Shown: in pieces, positions 10,973 to 22,710 of the stretch
Position numbering within the stretch: position 1 is the stretch's first letter
Layout of the letters: every line of letters begins with the position of its first letter
From: Silene conica
Lineage: Eukaryota > Streptophyta > Magnoliopsida > Caryophyllales > Caryophyllaceae
DNA length: 64,000 nt
Direction of reading: 5' to 3'
Assembly (NCBI GenBank): GCA_029255685.2
Contig: CM055312.2
Location: forward strand, 57,012,202-57,076,201
Position numbers and translations under genes: made by a program
Notes under the pieces: generated by a model
Databases searched by the model: none
What the model was told of the DNA's origin: nothing
The model's input: only the letters and a program-made list of their open reading frames with translations

Positions 10973-12720
10973 AACTTCCCCAAACCGAACCTTTGCTTGT
11001 CCTCAAGCAAACTAAATGCAAACTAAAAGTAAACTACGGACCTAATGGATGGAGTAAGACTCAAAGCTACAAAATAGTCAATGCCAAATGCAAATAATGC
11101 CCAAAATCAACTAATGCCAAGATCAGAAATAAGCGAACGAATTTACACGTACCATGGAAAACATGTAGACTTCCAACCTTGCTAGAATCATAAAGCTTCG
11201 GGCACGCCCGGGATCAGTCTTCTCTCAATCAAAGCAAATGGCAAATTATATGTGAAAAGAAGAAGAAGAAAGTATAGACTCTCGCCTAAACTAAATACGA
11301 CCAACAAATCATGCATGCTAGACTAGCATGAATAAAGGTTTCAAGCACCGTACACACGCACAACCACCGTCAATGTCCATTACATGCCGAACTATTGCAA
11401 ATTTTGGGAAAGTGAGGCTAAGTGGGACAAAAGGGGTAAAACGAGTATGGATTAGTGAGGTTTAAGCCGAGCTAGAACCTACAAGCCAAATGAAAATGCA
11501 TCTCCAAATTTCCGACTAACATTAAGTACATTGCCTTTGATTAGGCAAACAAAACTCAACCCAAATTATTCTTCCCAACTGTCAACCGGATATTCAATTT
11601 CCATTTTTTTCATCAATTTTTTTCTCTTTTTTTTCGAGTTCTTATTTTTTTCTTTTTTTTCTTTTGAATTTGTTGATGAATTTTCCTCGGTTGTTTGAAC
11701 AGTGGTAATTTCCTCTCGATCGACCAAAAATTGTGGTCGATCGAGATCTTTTCTTTCCCAAAATACTCGACCGAGCAAAAAGGCCTCGATCGAGCACAAT
11801 TTTCCATGAAGCTTTCGATCGAGCTTATTATCCCAAAAAAATCTCTCGATCGAGCATCAGAAACTCTCGATCGAGCAAAACTCAGTGGAAATACCCCAAT
11901 TCCTCCGTACATACTCCAATAACAATGAAAACAGACCAAAAACTGATAATATGGCAAATTTCCTTCACTACTTCCTAGCTCAGCACAAAGGTAGGCAAGA
12001 TTTAGGATGTAGTTAAGGGACAAAAGGCAGTTTTTGGCTAAAGTGGAGCTAAATGGGTGAATGAGGAAAGGGTGATGCAATAGTTCTCCTAACGTGTAAT
12101 ATCGACCTCAAACCGGTGCGTGCAGGCAATAAGAAACCAAAACTCATACACATGCAGAACATGAAATGCAGGGAGCACTACTCACAAACCTAAAGTAACC
12201 GGTCATAGATGTCACCAGTTTAAAGGCTCTAAGCTCAGAATGTGTAGTAGGTTGCCAAAACTATGAGTCAAGTCTAATGATCTAACATGAAATCCATGAC
12301 AAAATTTGAGACAACGCTTAAAACTTCACAAGGCAAGGATCGAAAATGGCATAACATGACATATAGTTGACTATAAAAAGCTTTGTCATCATCAAAAACT
12401 CCAAACCGACTCGACTAAATGCAAAAGGAAACGTGATATTTTTTGAAATTTTTGAAAAGTTTTGAAATTTACATGAAAACAATAAACGTGAATGCAAAAT
12501 GAGATGCAAATGCAGACGCAAAAGGATGCATACCCTCCCCAAACCAAAACAGACAACGCCCTCGTTGCCTTCTTAGCACAGCAAAACCAATAAGCAGGGG
12601 TAAAGGGGGTAACAACCTAATACATGTTCCTAAAAATAAAAAGGAAAACTAAAAAGATGGAAGGAAACGGTGGTACTCACAAAATTGGCTTCCCCAAACT
12701 AGTACCAAACTAGGGGAGCC
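10973..12720 (-). other. Non-coding 3' region of the Athila element
   Basis: About 1.75 kb between the Athila ORF-1 gene and the 3' LTR, typical of this lineage, where this part is long and non-coding. It includes T-rich tracts around 11600-11660 and a second cluster of about seven CTCGATCGAG-like palindromes at 11713-11880. Open frames in this stretch on both strands owe their length to that repeat and show no protein family. Confidence 0.6.
11713..11880. repeat. CTCGATCGAG palindrome cluster 2 (Athila 3' region)
   Basis: Seven to eight copies such as CTCGATCGACC, GTCGATCGAGA, CTCGACCGAGC, CTCGATCGAGC and TTCGATCGAGC. Most are followed by C or CA, with 15-40 bp of unrelated sequence between them. 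Confidence 0.8.
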
Positions 12721-14595
12721 CTAATCATCACGAGGTGCCTCCTCCTCCCGATACGTGGGATCCTGCTCCTCCTCTCTAGTAGCACGCCTCGCTGCGGCCT
12801 CTGCACGTAGACGAACCGCTCTCGCTACCGGTGTCTCCTCCCTCTCCTCATCAGATGAAGAAGAGGCAGGTGGTAAAGGGAGAAGGAGTGAGAGTACGAG
12901 TGAGTGATAGAGTAGGCATGAAGGTGAACGTGGGCGTGGACGTGGACGCGGGCGTGGACATGGACGTGGACGCGGGTCCTGCCCGAGGTGGTGTCTGGGT
13001 CGGAGACTGGGAAGACTGCTCAATCTCGCGCTTCCTCTTCTTACCAGAAGAAGAGGGGGTGCGGTGGTGAATGTGAGATGGTAGGTGGGAGGACTTGGTC
13101 TTGCTCCCTCAGTAGTAGGGAGCGGCAGGAGTCGCTGAAGTGTGGCACAAGGTAAGGTCACTGATGGGTAGCCACAAATATTCCAGGTCATACCATCTAG
13201 CCATCGAAAAACTCGCATGGCGTCTATGTCAAGTCGGCCAACCTCCCCCACTAGGCCAACGGTCTCAATGTAAGCAGGACGAATGCGACGGAGGATCCTA
13301 GTGACCAATTCGCCGCAGACCACAGCACTCGTGACCTTCCTCCCAATACAACCCCAATACTGAGCCACCAGATAAGAAATGTTAAGAACAAAAGGGGTAC
13401 GTGAATCGATGTTCACGTACCCGGCCAAGATGGCAAGCTCAGTGTTGGTGATGTTAATGGGCTCAGGTCGCCCAAAAAGTGTCTCACCCAACAAGCGAAG
13501 AAAGTAACGAGGGGCAGGGGTGTGGACATGGGCTCCCTTCCGAGCAGAAAACAGGGTGTGAGAAAGGGCAGCCCATAACTGAGGTAAAAGCTTCCTAGGC
13601 GGCTCGATAAGTCCATCACTAACGAGGCCTAATGCCTCCCCAAATTGCCCCAAGGTCCAGTCAAACTACTCGTTCATGAGTCGAAAATGAATGCAGGGGC
13701 GACTGCGGTCCTCCCTAAAACTCTCGGGGTCAAAGGAGAAGGAGCTAAACTCATAAGTCGGTCGATCCAAAGTAAGCTCCCCCATCCCAATCAAGCCAGA
13801 CATCCCCGTCCCGTTGAGCAAACTACAAACCTCCTCATAAATACCTAGAGTCTCTAGGTCAGTACGCGAGAGGAAACGGGTCGGGCTGAGGGGAACAACT
13901 AAAAGAGCAGACAACCTATAACGGTGATCTGTAGAAATGAAGCGTACCTCAGGCCTTTTAGGCAAAGGAGCGAGATCTGTCCCTTGTGAAGTGACAACAG
14001 CCATGGATGAAGTGGGCTCAACAGTAGGAGGCGTAGCAATGGTAGCCTCAGAAACGTGGGGTTCGGCAGCAGTGGGCCCAGGTGTGGTAGTGAGCTCAAT
14101 AGATGGAGCAGTTGAGCTCGTAGAAGCGGACAAAGAAGGTCGAGGAGGAGTAGTGGTGATGGCCAAAGGTTGAGGACGAGGGACCTTAGGGAGCTTGGAG
14201 TACCTCGGTGTGGCACTCACGGCTAGCAAAGAAAACGAAGGACGCGGGTGGCCAGCGTCCTCACTCTCATCAGAATCGGTCTCCTCCTCGGAGTCACTCT
14301 CGGACTCCGTCTCTGCATCCTCGACTAAAACAGGGGCACCAGAAGTTGCGTAAGGAGCAACTGTACCCTCAACAGCCGGTAGACCCACGGTAGACTCACC
14401 CCCAGGAATGACGGTGTCGGAAGACACCGTCGCGAGGTCAGTGACAGCAACAGGGCGCTGCTCCGGTACCGCGACAGTAGCAACAGAGTGTTGCTCTATT
14501 ATCTGGTGCACAACATTCGAGACGATTGTCTCGACAGAAGGTTCGGGAGCAGGGATTTGAGCTACCGGGTCCATAACTACACAAACATCAAGCAA
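12721..14595 (-). pseudogene. Athila ORF-1-like gene (post-pol gene of Athila elements)
   Basis: Minus-strand open sequence begins at about 14595 with an acidic, Ser/Thr/Pro-rich N-terminal part (a run of E, D and S near 14240-14330). A globular part follows: an SLLNGTGMSGLIGMGEL stretch then FSSFSFDPESF near 13735-13830, then RYFLRLLGETLFGRP, NTELAILAGYVNI and LVAQYWGCIGRK around 13320-13520. These phrases resemble the Pfam ATHILA ORF-1 family (PF03078), found downstream of pol in Athila elements. Its function is unknown; it occupies the place of an envelope-like gene. The C-terminal tail is Arg/Pro-rich and repetitive. Fossil with at least one break. Assignment by motif memory only. Confidence 0.7.
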
Positions 14596-15364
14596 GAAAA
14601 TGAATTGAATACATGGAAATATCGGTTCTAAGCTTCCTCACTAACACCCTATAAATCGAAAAAAAATGGGAATGGGGGTGTTTATATAAGCGAAAGAAGA
14701 GTTAGAACACTTACTTGGTGATGATTGTACCCTCGAACGGCAAGAAATCAGAACAAAAGCACAAATTCGAAAAATCGAATTGAAAACCCTAGAAATCGAA
14801 AATTTTGAATTAGGGCACGAAATCGAGGTTTTTGAAAGGGCTTTTGTTAAAATTGATGTATATAGCAAGTGGGTAACACAATGTAGCAAGTGATTTGGGC
14901 AAAAAGTGCTCAAATTGCAAGTTAGGATGAAAAGCTCAAAAATTTGGGGAAGAACACAAAGTCTCGGTCGAGTGAAATGAAGGTGAAAAGGTCGAAAAAT
15001 TTTCTTTATAGACCAAAAAAGCGCTCGATCTAGAGGAAAATCTCCTCGATCGAGGACTTTTTATACCTGATATGGCTCGATCGAGAACAGTGACTTCTCG
15101 ATCGAGGGATCGGTGACCTTCGATCTTCCTTCTTATTGATCGAGATCGTCCACTTCTTCTCTCTCGAACGAGGAGTAAACTACTCGATCGATTTCTTTTG
15201 CTCCCAAATTTACTCGATCGAGATAATTAATCCTCTCGATCGAGTACTTTTCAGCTGGCACGCACTTTGATGAGTTTCTATTTGGCGCGGCTTATTCGTA
15301 CCTGCATAAAGCATATTAAAAATATCCCAAAATCACAAAAATTTTGGCCGAGTCATCAAAAACA
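14596..15364 (-). other. Athila spacer between protease region and ORF-1, right up to the CACTA insertion
   Basis: Non-coding 0.77 kb that continues at 44845-44971 across the CACTA insertion. It carries palindrome cluster 3 (15020-15252). No reverse transcriptase, RNase H or integrase similarity is seen, although this is where Athila pol would stand. Confidence 0.6.
15020..15252. repeat. CTCGATCGAG palindrome cluster 3 (Athila spacer)
   Basis: About ten exact or near copies (CTCGATCTAG, CTCGATCGAGG, CTCGATCGAGA, TTGATCGAGAT, CTCGAACGAGG, CTCGATCGATT, CTCGATCGAGT) in 230 bp. Confidence 0.85.
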
Positions 15365-15458
15365 CACTACAACAAATCATCTCTTGCAACACGAATTAGA
15401 CCACGGGAATTGGTAATTCATGGCAAAAAATAGCGTTGCCACGGGAAAAATTGTTTCC

Positions 15459-15992
15459 TGTTTAGCCCAAAAATCCACATCTCACTACTGGGCCCAAAAG
15501 ATAATTAAGCAACCTAACGCCAGAAGCAGATCAGAGGCAAAGCAGATGCAAACCAGGCACAGACCAGAGCAGAAAAAGAGCTGTTGGAGAAAGGGAGTGG
15601 GTCAAAACCCTGAAAGGATATTCCCCTATATTCTCTCCTTCATTCCAGCACCAGAAACCGAATCAATTGGATAGTACTTCGCAGCTATAAAAAGAGAAAC
15701 TAGGGCATTTGTTGTTTATTCAGTTCATACGTTGTAAAACCCTACTACTTCCGCAAAATACTTGTAATCCGTCCACACAGTGAAAATCTTCGATCATAGT
15801 GAAAATATTGGAGGGATTTCGTTCTCCCCGCGGTTGTTTCCCTCAACGGGTTTTTCCGCGTCACCAAAAATCTCCTGTGTCGTTGTTTTATCTCTTTAAT
15901 TTTCGCATTCGTTCTTTACGTAAGTCTTTATATTGGTTGACACTTTGACCCGCATCACATAAACTTGACCCGGTAGAAATTTTACCAAAATA
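15459..15992 (+). repeat. 5' LTR of the Tat element (534 bp)
   Basis: From TGTTTAGCCCAAAAATCC to TTACCAAAATA. The same 534 bp form the 3' LTR once the CACTA at 25296-30361 is removed (86 + 448 bp). TATA-like box at 15686. Confidence 0.92.
15686..15694 (+). promoter_or_regulatory. TATA box of the Tat LTR
   Basis: TATAAAAAG, preceded by GCAGC and followed by AGAAACTAGGG, about 230 bp into the LTR; it would drive the element RNA. The same box is at 30506-30514 in the 3' LTR. Confidence 0.6.
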
Positions 15993-15995
15993 ATT

Positions 15996-16012
15996 TGGCG
16001 CCCACCGTGGGG
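15996..16012 (+). other. Primer-binding site of the Tat element
   Basis: TGGCGCCCACCGTGGGG begins a few bases after the LTR end. This sequence type is common at the primer site of plant Tat-type Gypsy elements. I do not assign the tRNA with certainty. Confidence 0.75.
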
Positions 16013-16060
16013 AATAGTGCGCATTCCAATATTTAAAATCGTTATCTCACCACAACAAGC

Positions 16061-18718
16061 ATGTCTGGGACCAAGGCCAACCCTTCCAGTTCTCAGAGCA
16101 TGCCAGCTCAGTCCAGTGGGACCAGCCCTACTGTGCCCGTTGGTCTCGCAGGACCACCCCTGGTCGTAAGCCAGACCACAGCCCCAAGGGTTGTGGCCCC
16201 ATCCAGTAAACCTCCTCAGGTTCCCAGATCACCCCCTGTGCCTGCTTCCCCAAGATAGAGCAGAGAGAGCAGCCCTAGCAGGAGTGGAGAAGCCCAGATG
16301 ACTGGAGCAAGCCAGCAGCCGCAGGCTCCCCGAACAGATCCGATGCAGATGGTGGTCCAGGGAATGAGTGCTCTGCAGGAAGCCATAGAGGGCCTGAAGA
16401 AGGACAATCTGGACCTGAGAGAGCAGATCGCCGCAGTCGCACGTCCAGAGCAGCCGTTCAGAATGTTGCAGCCAGGGCCAGGGCAGACCTTCAACCCCTT
16501 CGGGAGAACAGGGTTGAACCGGCCAATTCCCCAGGAGATCGTCACCAGGCTGGATCTAGGTGTCACCACCCCGAGCAGTGGCCCAGAGATATTGGATCTG
16601 GACTCATCCGTGTTTGGAGCACCGCAGTCCAGACCAGTTCAGCCTGCAGGTAATCCTACACTTTGTTTTCCCCCTGGGACTGACCCTTTGATTTTTTCAG
16701 GTACCCCTCCGCAGCCTACCATCGGACGAACGCCAGATATCTCAGTAGGAGCAGCACCCGTGAACCAGCCCAGCGTTGGAGGGTGGCAAGGAGGAGCACC
16801 AGTGCAGTCAGTAGTAGGTTGGCATCCAGGACCAGGCTTCAGTTCATCTGTAGCAGCCAATGAACCAGCCGTAGGCCCTTGGGGAGGAGCCCCTCCAGGC
16901 TTCTTCCCTCCGCCAGTCAACCCGACCACAGGCCCCTGGGGAGGACCCCCTCCAGGCTTCCTCCCTCCGCCAGTCAATCCATTCCCTGGAGTAGGCAGTC
17001 TCTCAGACCAGCGCTACTAGGAGTTGAAAGACATGATCACCAAGATACCAGGCATGCCAAGGCCCATGGAGAAAGCTTCCCAGGACAGCTATGCAGATTC
17101 ACCATTCATTGACAACATTGCCCTGATCAATGTGCCCAAGGGGTTTGTGCCACCAACCATGACACTATATGATGGTACGGCCGACCCTCTGGACCACATA
17201 AATCAGTATAAGCAGAAAATGATGGTGGTAACCGCAACCGGAGCACTTAAGGAGGCTTGCATGTGCAAAGGATTTGGGTCAACCTTATCCGGAGCAGCCC
17301 TGCACTGGTTTGTGGGATTGCCCAATCGCAGCATCTCTTCCTTTGCAGATCTGGTAAATGCTTTTAATCAGCAGTTTGCTAGCAGCATGAAACCAGAGAA
17401 GCAGACCAGCGATCTATACAGAATTGTTCAAGGATTCGAGGAAACCACTCGAGATTACCTCACCAGGTTCAACAAGGAAAAGGTTGCCATCCCACATTGT
17501 GATGTACCCACTGCCATTGAAGCCTTCCGCAAGGGGTTACATCACGATTCAGACCTGTACAAGCAATTGACAATGCACCCATGCACTGCCTTTGCTAATG
17601 TACAGGCCCAGGCAGTTGCAGCCATGAGGCTGGAAGAAGACGCTGCCTCCAGAAGAAGTACCTATGACACAGAACCTGTGTCTAGGAAAGCACCAGTAGA
17701 AAAAAGGAATGAAAGATCAAAGCCCTACAGCAAGCCAGTGAGCAAAGTATCCGAGAGCATCGGTGGGAAAAACGATGCAGATCCACCTCCAAAGGTCAGT
17801 GAGTATGGTTTTACCACCGGAATGGCTGGCTTGCTAAAGGCATTGAAAGAACTCAAGGGAGTCAGATGGCCAAAGAAGAGAGAGGAGCGGCTCAATGACC
17901 GCCGTGATGCTAGCAAAAAATGCGAATTTCATGATGACATAGGTCATACCACGGACGAATGTTACACCCTCAGAAAGGAGGTCCGATTCCAGTATGATCG
18001 AGGCAACCTGGACCATCTGCTCCCAGAGAAGTCCACCAGAGTCAACGCAGCCAGCCAGGTGCAGCCTTCACCAGCTCCTCCCTGCAATAGAATTGTCAAT
18101 GTTATTACCGGAGGATCAGAGCTGTGTGGGCTCACCTACTCAGCAGCCAAAAGACGTGTAACTGCAGCAAAGGGAGACAAGCCAGAATCATCATGCAGAA
18201 TAGCAAGGCAGGACCTCCCGGCAGTAACCTTTGACGAAACAGACGCAGAAGCTGTGCCAGAGCAGCACCATGATGCCCTGATTATCACATTAAATATCGG
18301 CAATTGTGAGGTCAGGAAGGTCATGGTAGACACAGGCAGCTCCGTCAACCTACTGATGCTGGATGCACTAAAAAGCATGGGATTTGACGAGAAGGACCTG
18401 ACAAAGAAAGCTATTCCCCTGGTCGGATTCAGTGGAGAAACAGCGCATACCCTGGGGGAGATCACCATCCCCACCTACGCCGGAGGGCTGAACAAACAGG
18501 TAAGGTACTTAGTTATTGATGGTCCATCTACTTACAATGTTATTCTTGGCAGACCCTGGATCCACGAAATGCGAGAAATCCCGTCAACGTATCACCAGTG
18601 CCTTAAATTTCCTACACCGTGGGGAGTTCAGGAGATACGGGGAGACCAGGAGGAGGCCAAGGATTGTTACAAAGTAACTCTCAAAAGGACCACCAGACCA
18701 CCAGCCTCCAGAGCATAG
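16061..18718 (+). pseudogene. Tat gag and aspartic protease region
   Basis: The N-terminal part from 16061 is Ser/Pro-rich, then has a possible coiled stretch near 16320-16440 (MQMVVQGMSALQEAIEGLKK). Two tandem Pro/Gly-rich repeats of about 60 bp follow near 16875-16990 (GPWGGAPPGFFPPPVNP type). The gag core lies about 17140-17640 (LHWFVGLPNRSISSFADLV, then IEAFRKGL). The C-terminal part holds the protease with VMVDTGSSVNLLML near 18320-18360 and VILGRPWIHEM near 18540. Gag forms the particle and the protease cleaves the polyprotein. Fossil, open over most of its length with a few breaks. Confidence 0.85.
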
Positions 18719-18814
18719 CAATTACAGCATCTGCACATCCAGGAGGAGTACATCGAGCCCCAGCAGGCAGAAATCGATGAGGTCCACCTGGATGAGCAGC
18801 ACCCAGAAAGGACC

Positions 18815-20821
18815 GTGCTCGTAGGCTCGGAGTGCTCTGGAGATCTGCGCCAGCAGCTCCTCCAGCTGCTCCGAAAGAACGTGGACTGCTTTGCCTGGTC
18901 ACACAAAGACATGATTGGCATAGACCTAGAGATCATAACACACAAACTCAGCACAGATCCAGGATTCAGACCAGTGCAGCAGAGGCGCAGGAAGTTCGCA
19001 GCAGAAAGACATCAGATCATAAACCAGGAGGTGGATAACCTTCTGGAGGCAGGAAAGATCAAGGAAGTCAGGTACCCAGAGTGGCTATCTAATGTAGTGG
19101 TGGTACCGAAAAAGAACGGCAAGTGGAGGGTCTGCGTGGATTTCACAGACCTGAATAAGGCCTGCCCCAAGGACCCATTCCCCTTGCCACACATAGATGC
19201 TATGGTAGACGCCACTGCTGGCCACGAAATGTTGACTTTCCTAGATGCCTGGAGCGGGTATAACCAGATCAAGATGGACCCGGCAGACCAGGAAAAGACA
19301 GCATTCAGGTCCGAAAGAGGCATTTACTGCTACAACGTGATGCCCTTCGGCCTTAAGAATGCTGGCTCTACGTATCAGCGACTTGTCAATATGATGTTCA
19401 AAGACCAGATAGGACGTAACATGGAAGTATATATAGACGATATGGTGGTCAAATCCAAGCAATCGGTGGACCACACCCAGCACCTGGAGGAAACATTCAA
19501 CACCCTCCGGAAGTACAAGATGAAGCTGAATCCAGCTAAGTGTACCTTTGGAGTTTCCAGTGGGAAATTCCTAGGGTATATGGTAACACAAAGAGGGATA
19601 GAAGCCAGCACAGAACAGATCAAAGCAGTTCTGCAGCTGGAATCACCCCAGAGGCCAAAAGATGTGCAGCGTCTGACGGGAAGAGTAGCAGCCCTGAGCA
19701 GGTTTATCTCAAGATCCTCAGACCGGTGCAGATTATTCTATGATATTCTTAGAAAAAGCCAGAAGTTTGATTGGACACCAGAGCACGAAAAAGCATTCCA
19801 GGAACTAAAGCAGTACCTGAGCAGCCCACCCCTGCTATCCAAGCCAGACCAGGGGGAGGTCCTGCTCCTGTACCTCTCAGTAACCGAAGCAGCAGTAAGC
19901 GCAGTTCTGGTCCGACAGCACGAAGGAGCTCAGCACCCGGTGTACTATGTCAGCAAATCATTACTGCCAGCAGAAGCAAGGTATACCTCACTTGAGAAAC
20001 TAGTATTGGCATTAGTCACAGCATCCTATAAGCTGCGTCCGTACTTCGAGTCTCATACCATCTCAGTAGTTACCAATCACCCACTCAAGACGGTTATGAG
20101 AAAGCCAGAATTGTCAGGACAAATGGCTAAGTGGTCTGTGCACCTCAGTGGCTATGATCTCCAGTTTGAACCACGCACAGCCATAAAATCACAAGCCCTT
20201 GCAGACTTTGTCTCCGACTTCAGCCCAGCACTCCAGACCCAAGCAGAGCAGGAAATCCTGCACCTACACCAGGGTGCCAAACCAGGCACCTGGGAGTTAC
20301 GAGTAGATGGAGCTTCAAACGCCAGAGGGTCCGGAGTTGGGTTGATCCTCCGATCACCAGAAGGGGATCTAATCACCCAAGCAGTCCGATGTGAGTTCAA
20401 AACCACAAACAATGTGGCTGAGTATGAAGCCCTAGTCCTGGGACTGCAACTAGCCCTGGACATGGGAATCAACCATGTTAATGTATATAGTGATTCACAA
20501 CTAATTGTGAATCATGTCAATGGAGCATACGAAGCGAGAGACCCCACAATGATGGCCTACTTGTGTGTGGCAAAGGAGTTAATCAGCAGATTCGTGGAAT
20601 TCTGCATCCAGCAAGTACCCAGAGAGCAGAACGCAGAGGCAGATGCACTGGCAACTCTAGGCTCAACCTTCAAACCAGCCGACGTAGCCAGTATTCCAAT
20701 CACCCATGTCCTCAAACCAGCCATTCCTGGACCAGATTCGGACCAGGAAGAGCTACCTATCTACAGCAGCAACCCAGACCAGGAGTCAGAGCAAGACTGG
20801 CGAAAGCCATACCTGGACTAG
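18815..20821 (+). CDS. Tat pol: reverse transcriptase, RNase H and archaeal-type RNase H
   Basis: An open block of 668 residues. Reverse transcriptase occupies about residues 70-290, with the catalytic YIDDMVV at about 19429-19449. The usual Gypsy RNase H follows, with VYYVSKSLLPAEARYTSLEK near 19930-20000. A second RNase H is at about 20290-20610: WELRVDGASNARGSGVGLIL, NNVAEYEALVLGL, VYSDSQLIVNHVNG and REQNAEADALATLG carry the D, E, D, D pattern of archaeal/type I-like RNase H described for Tat elements. The enzyme set copies RNA to DNA in the particle. The frame is contiguous with the integrase block after it. Part of a fossil element. Confidence 0.9.
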   Translation: MLVGSECSGDLRQQLLQLLRKNVDCFAWSHKDMIGIDLEIITHKLSTDPGFRPVQQRRRKFAAERHQIINQEVDNLLEAGKIKEVRYPEWLSNVVVVPKKNGKWRVCVDFTDLNKACPKDPFPLPHIDAMVDATAGHEMLTFLDAWSGYNQIKMDPADQEKTAFRSERGIYCYNVMPFGLKNAGSTYQRLVNMMFKDQIGRNMEVYIDDMVVKSKQSVDHTQHLEETFNTLRKYKMKLNPAKCTFGVSSGKFLGYMVTQRGIEASTEQIKAVLQLESPQRPKDVQRLTGRVAALSRFISRSSDRCRLFYDILRKSQKFDWTPEHEKAFQELKQYLSSPPLLSKPDQGEVLLLYLSVTEAAVSAVLVRQHEGAQHPVYYVSKSLLPAEARYTSLEKLVLALVTASYKLRPYFESHTISVVTNHPLKTVMRKPELSGQMAKWSVHLSGYDLQFEPRTAIKSQALADFVSDFSPALQTQAEQEILHLHQGAKPGTWELRVDGASNARGSGVGLILRSPEGDLITQAVRCEFKTTNNVAEYEALVLGLQLALDMGINHVNVYSDSQLIVNHVNGAYEARDPTMMAYLCVAKELISRFVEFCIQQVPREQNAEADALATLGSTFKPADVASIPITHVLKPAIPGPDSDQEELPIYSSNPDQESEQDWRKPYLD

Positions 20822-22033
20822 TTGCAGCATGATATCCAGCCCAGCAGTAAGAAAGAAGCACGCAGTTTCAGAATGAAGGCCTCCAGATTCCTACTGATTG
20901 ATGGAATCCTGTTCCGGAAATCATTAGCAGGGCCATATCTGCGATGCCTGGACCAGACTGAGGCGCAGACAGTCTTGCATGACCTCCACAGCGGGGACTG
21001 TGGAAATCATGCAGGGGGAAGAAGCCTGTCCAATAGAGCCCTCAGAATGGGATATTTCTGGCCCACAATGCGCAAGGACGCAAAGGAGTATGCAAGGAAA
21101 TGTGACGCCTGTCAAAGGCACGCATCTGTCAATCATCAACCAGCAGAGCCTCTGCACCCGATCATATCCCCATGGCCTTTTATGAAGTGGGGGATGGACA
21201 TTGTGGGACCTCTCCCCAGAGCACCAGGAAACAAGCTATACATGTTGGCCATGACAGATTACTTTTCTAAATGGATTGAAGCAGAATCATTCACCCAGAC
21301 CACCGAAGCACAGGTCATCTCTTTTATTAAGCGCAATATATTCACTAGATTTGGCATACCCTCAGAAATAATATGTGATAATGGTTCCCAATTCATTGGG
21401 AAGAAAACCGAGGCTTTCTATGCTGGGTGGAATGTATCACTCCAGAAATCTACCCCCAGGAACCCCCAGTCCAATGGATAAGCTGAGTCTAGTAATAAAA
21501 TCATCATTGAGAATATGAAAAAGAAACTACACGAAATGGGAGGGAAATGGGCAGAGGAGCTTCCTCTGGTCCTGTGGGCTGACAGAACTACTCCAAAAGT
21601 AGCAACAGGTCAGACCCCCTTCAGCCTTGTCTTCGGAACAGAAGCGGTAATTCCTTCCGAGATCAAAGTCCCAACCCACAGATACGGGAGTATAACTGAG
21701 GACTAGAACCAAGTAGAAATGACAAGAAGCCTGGACACTGTTGATGAACTCAGGACCAGTGCCTACGTCAGAATGGCCTCATACAAGCAGATGGTGGCTC
21801 GGAGCTACAACAAAAATGTCAGGATCAGAACCCTGCAAGTAGGAGATCTGGTCCTGAGAAAAGTGTTCCAAAACACCAAAAACCGACAAGCCGGAAAATT
21901 CGCCTACAACTGGGAGGGTCAATACCAAATCGAGAGCATAGTTGGTAATGGGGCCTACAGGCTAATGACAATGGAAGGGGAAATGATACCCAGATCATGG
22001 AATATACTTCACTTAAAAAAGTATATCATCTAA
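20822..22033 (+). pseudogene. Tat integrase region
   Basis: The zinc-binding HHCC domain is near 20940-21130 (HDLHSGDCGNHAGGRSL, then KCDACQRHA). The catalytic core follows with WGMDIVGPLP near 21190 and IICDNGSQFIGK near 21370-21400. The C-terminal part includes LPLVLWADRTT and VGDLVLRKVF and ends near 22033 with NILHLKKYII. Integrase joins element DNA to the chromosome. No chromodomain is seen, in keeping with the Tat lineage. Fossil with about two breaks. Confidence 0.85.
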
Positions 22034-22710
22034 AGGTGCCTCCACCAGATCAGAACAGCTCCCTTAGACTCAGGTTCTACTCTGTATAAAGTTTACTCTG
22101 GTTCAGCTTAAAATTTTTGTCTTACCTTTGTATTTTTTATAAACCTAAGTTTAGAATGATATCTTGCCTTTATATTTTTTAACCTAAGTTTAGTAATCTA
22201 GGTCTTGTAACTTCAAACCTTGGTGCATTTTTCAATTTTTAAGTCTTTTAAAAGGAAAAATTTCATTACTTATTTTCTGGACCAGAATTTACTTATCCTA
22301 GTGGACTGACCTAAAAAGGAAATCTGCACTGATCGCAGGAGAACCTAAGTCAAGCCTGGCACCCCAGTATAGGGATGGGTATATGAAACACCAGGCCAGC
22401 ACACCAAAACAGCGATGGCCAAAATACAAACGAAATATGCATGTACAAAAGAAAAACGCCAGAAAAAACGGCAGAAAGCAACAAGATAAGGAAACCCCAC
22501 ACAACGGGGACATACGATTAAAAGCTGCTCAAAGCAGCTCAAAACAGAATTGTTTCCACTGGTCCACCCGGACCAGCAGCAGAATTGTTTTCACTGGTCC
22601 ACCCGGACCAGCAGCAAAAAAGTTACAAAAGTTAAGCCCACGCAGGGGCATCCAAAGTTCAAAACAAAATATTAACGCCCATATCAGGGCTCAGCGGATA
22701 AATTTTAAAC
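22034..22710. other. Tat spacer between pol and the antisense gene
   Basis: About 0.68 kb where the plus-strand pol and the minus-strand gene converge. AT-rich first half. A perfect-period tandem duplication of 35 bp sits at 22545-22614, with unit CAGAATTGTTTCCACTGGTC then CACCCGGACCAGCAG. Open frames crossing it are not credible genes. Confidence 0.6.

Noticed and set aside
11566-12080. Overlapping open frames in Athila 3' non-coding DNA
   Set aside because: Low-complexity Lys/Ser-rich and palindrome-derived peptides in several frames at once; no family features.
12831-14393. Plus-strand frames opposite the Athila ORF-1 gene
   Set aside because: Repetitive Val/Asp/Gly peptides are the complement of the Arg/Pro-rich tail and acidic region; no independent support.
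10470-15252. CTCGATCGAG clusters as a CRISPR-like array
   Set aside because: The repeats are 10-bp palindromes with irregular spacers in a plant retroelement; there are no cas genes and no regular repeat-spacer geometry.
16216-16977. Long minus-strand open frames opposite Tat gag
   Set aside because: Shadows of the GC-rich gag coding strand; the plus strand carries the recognisable protein.
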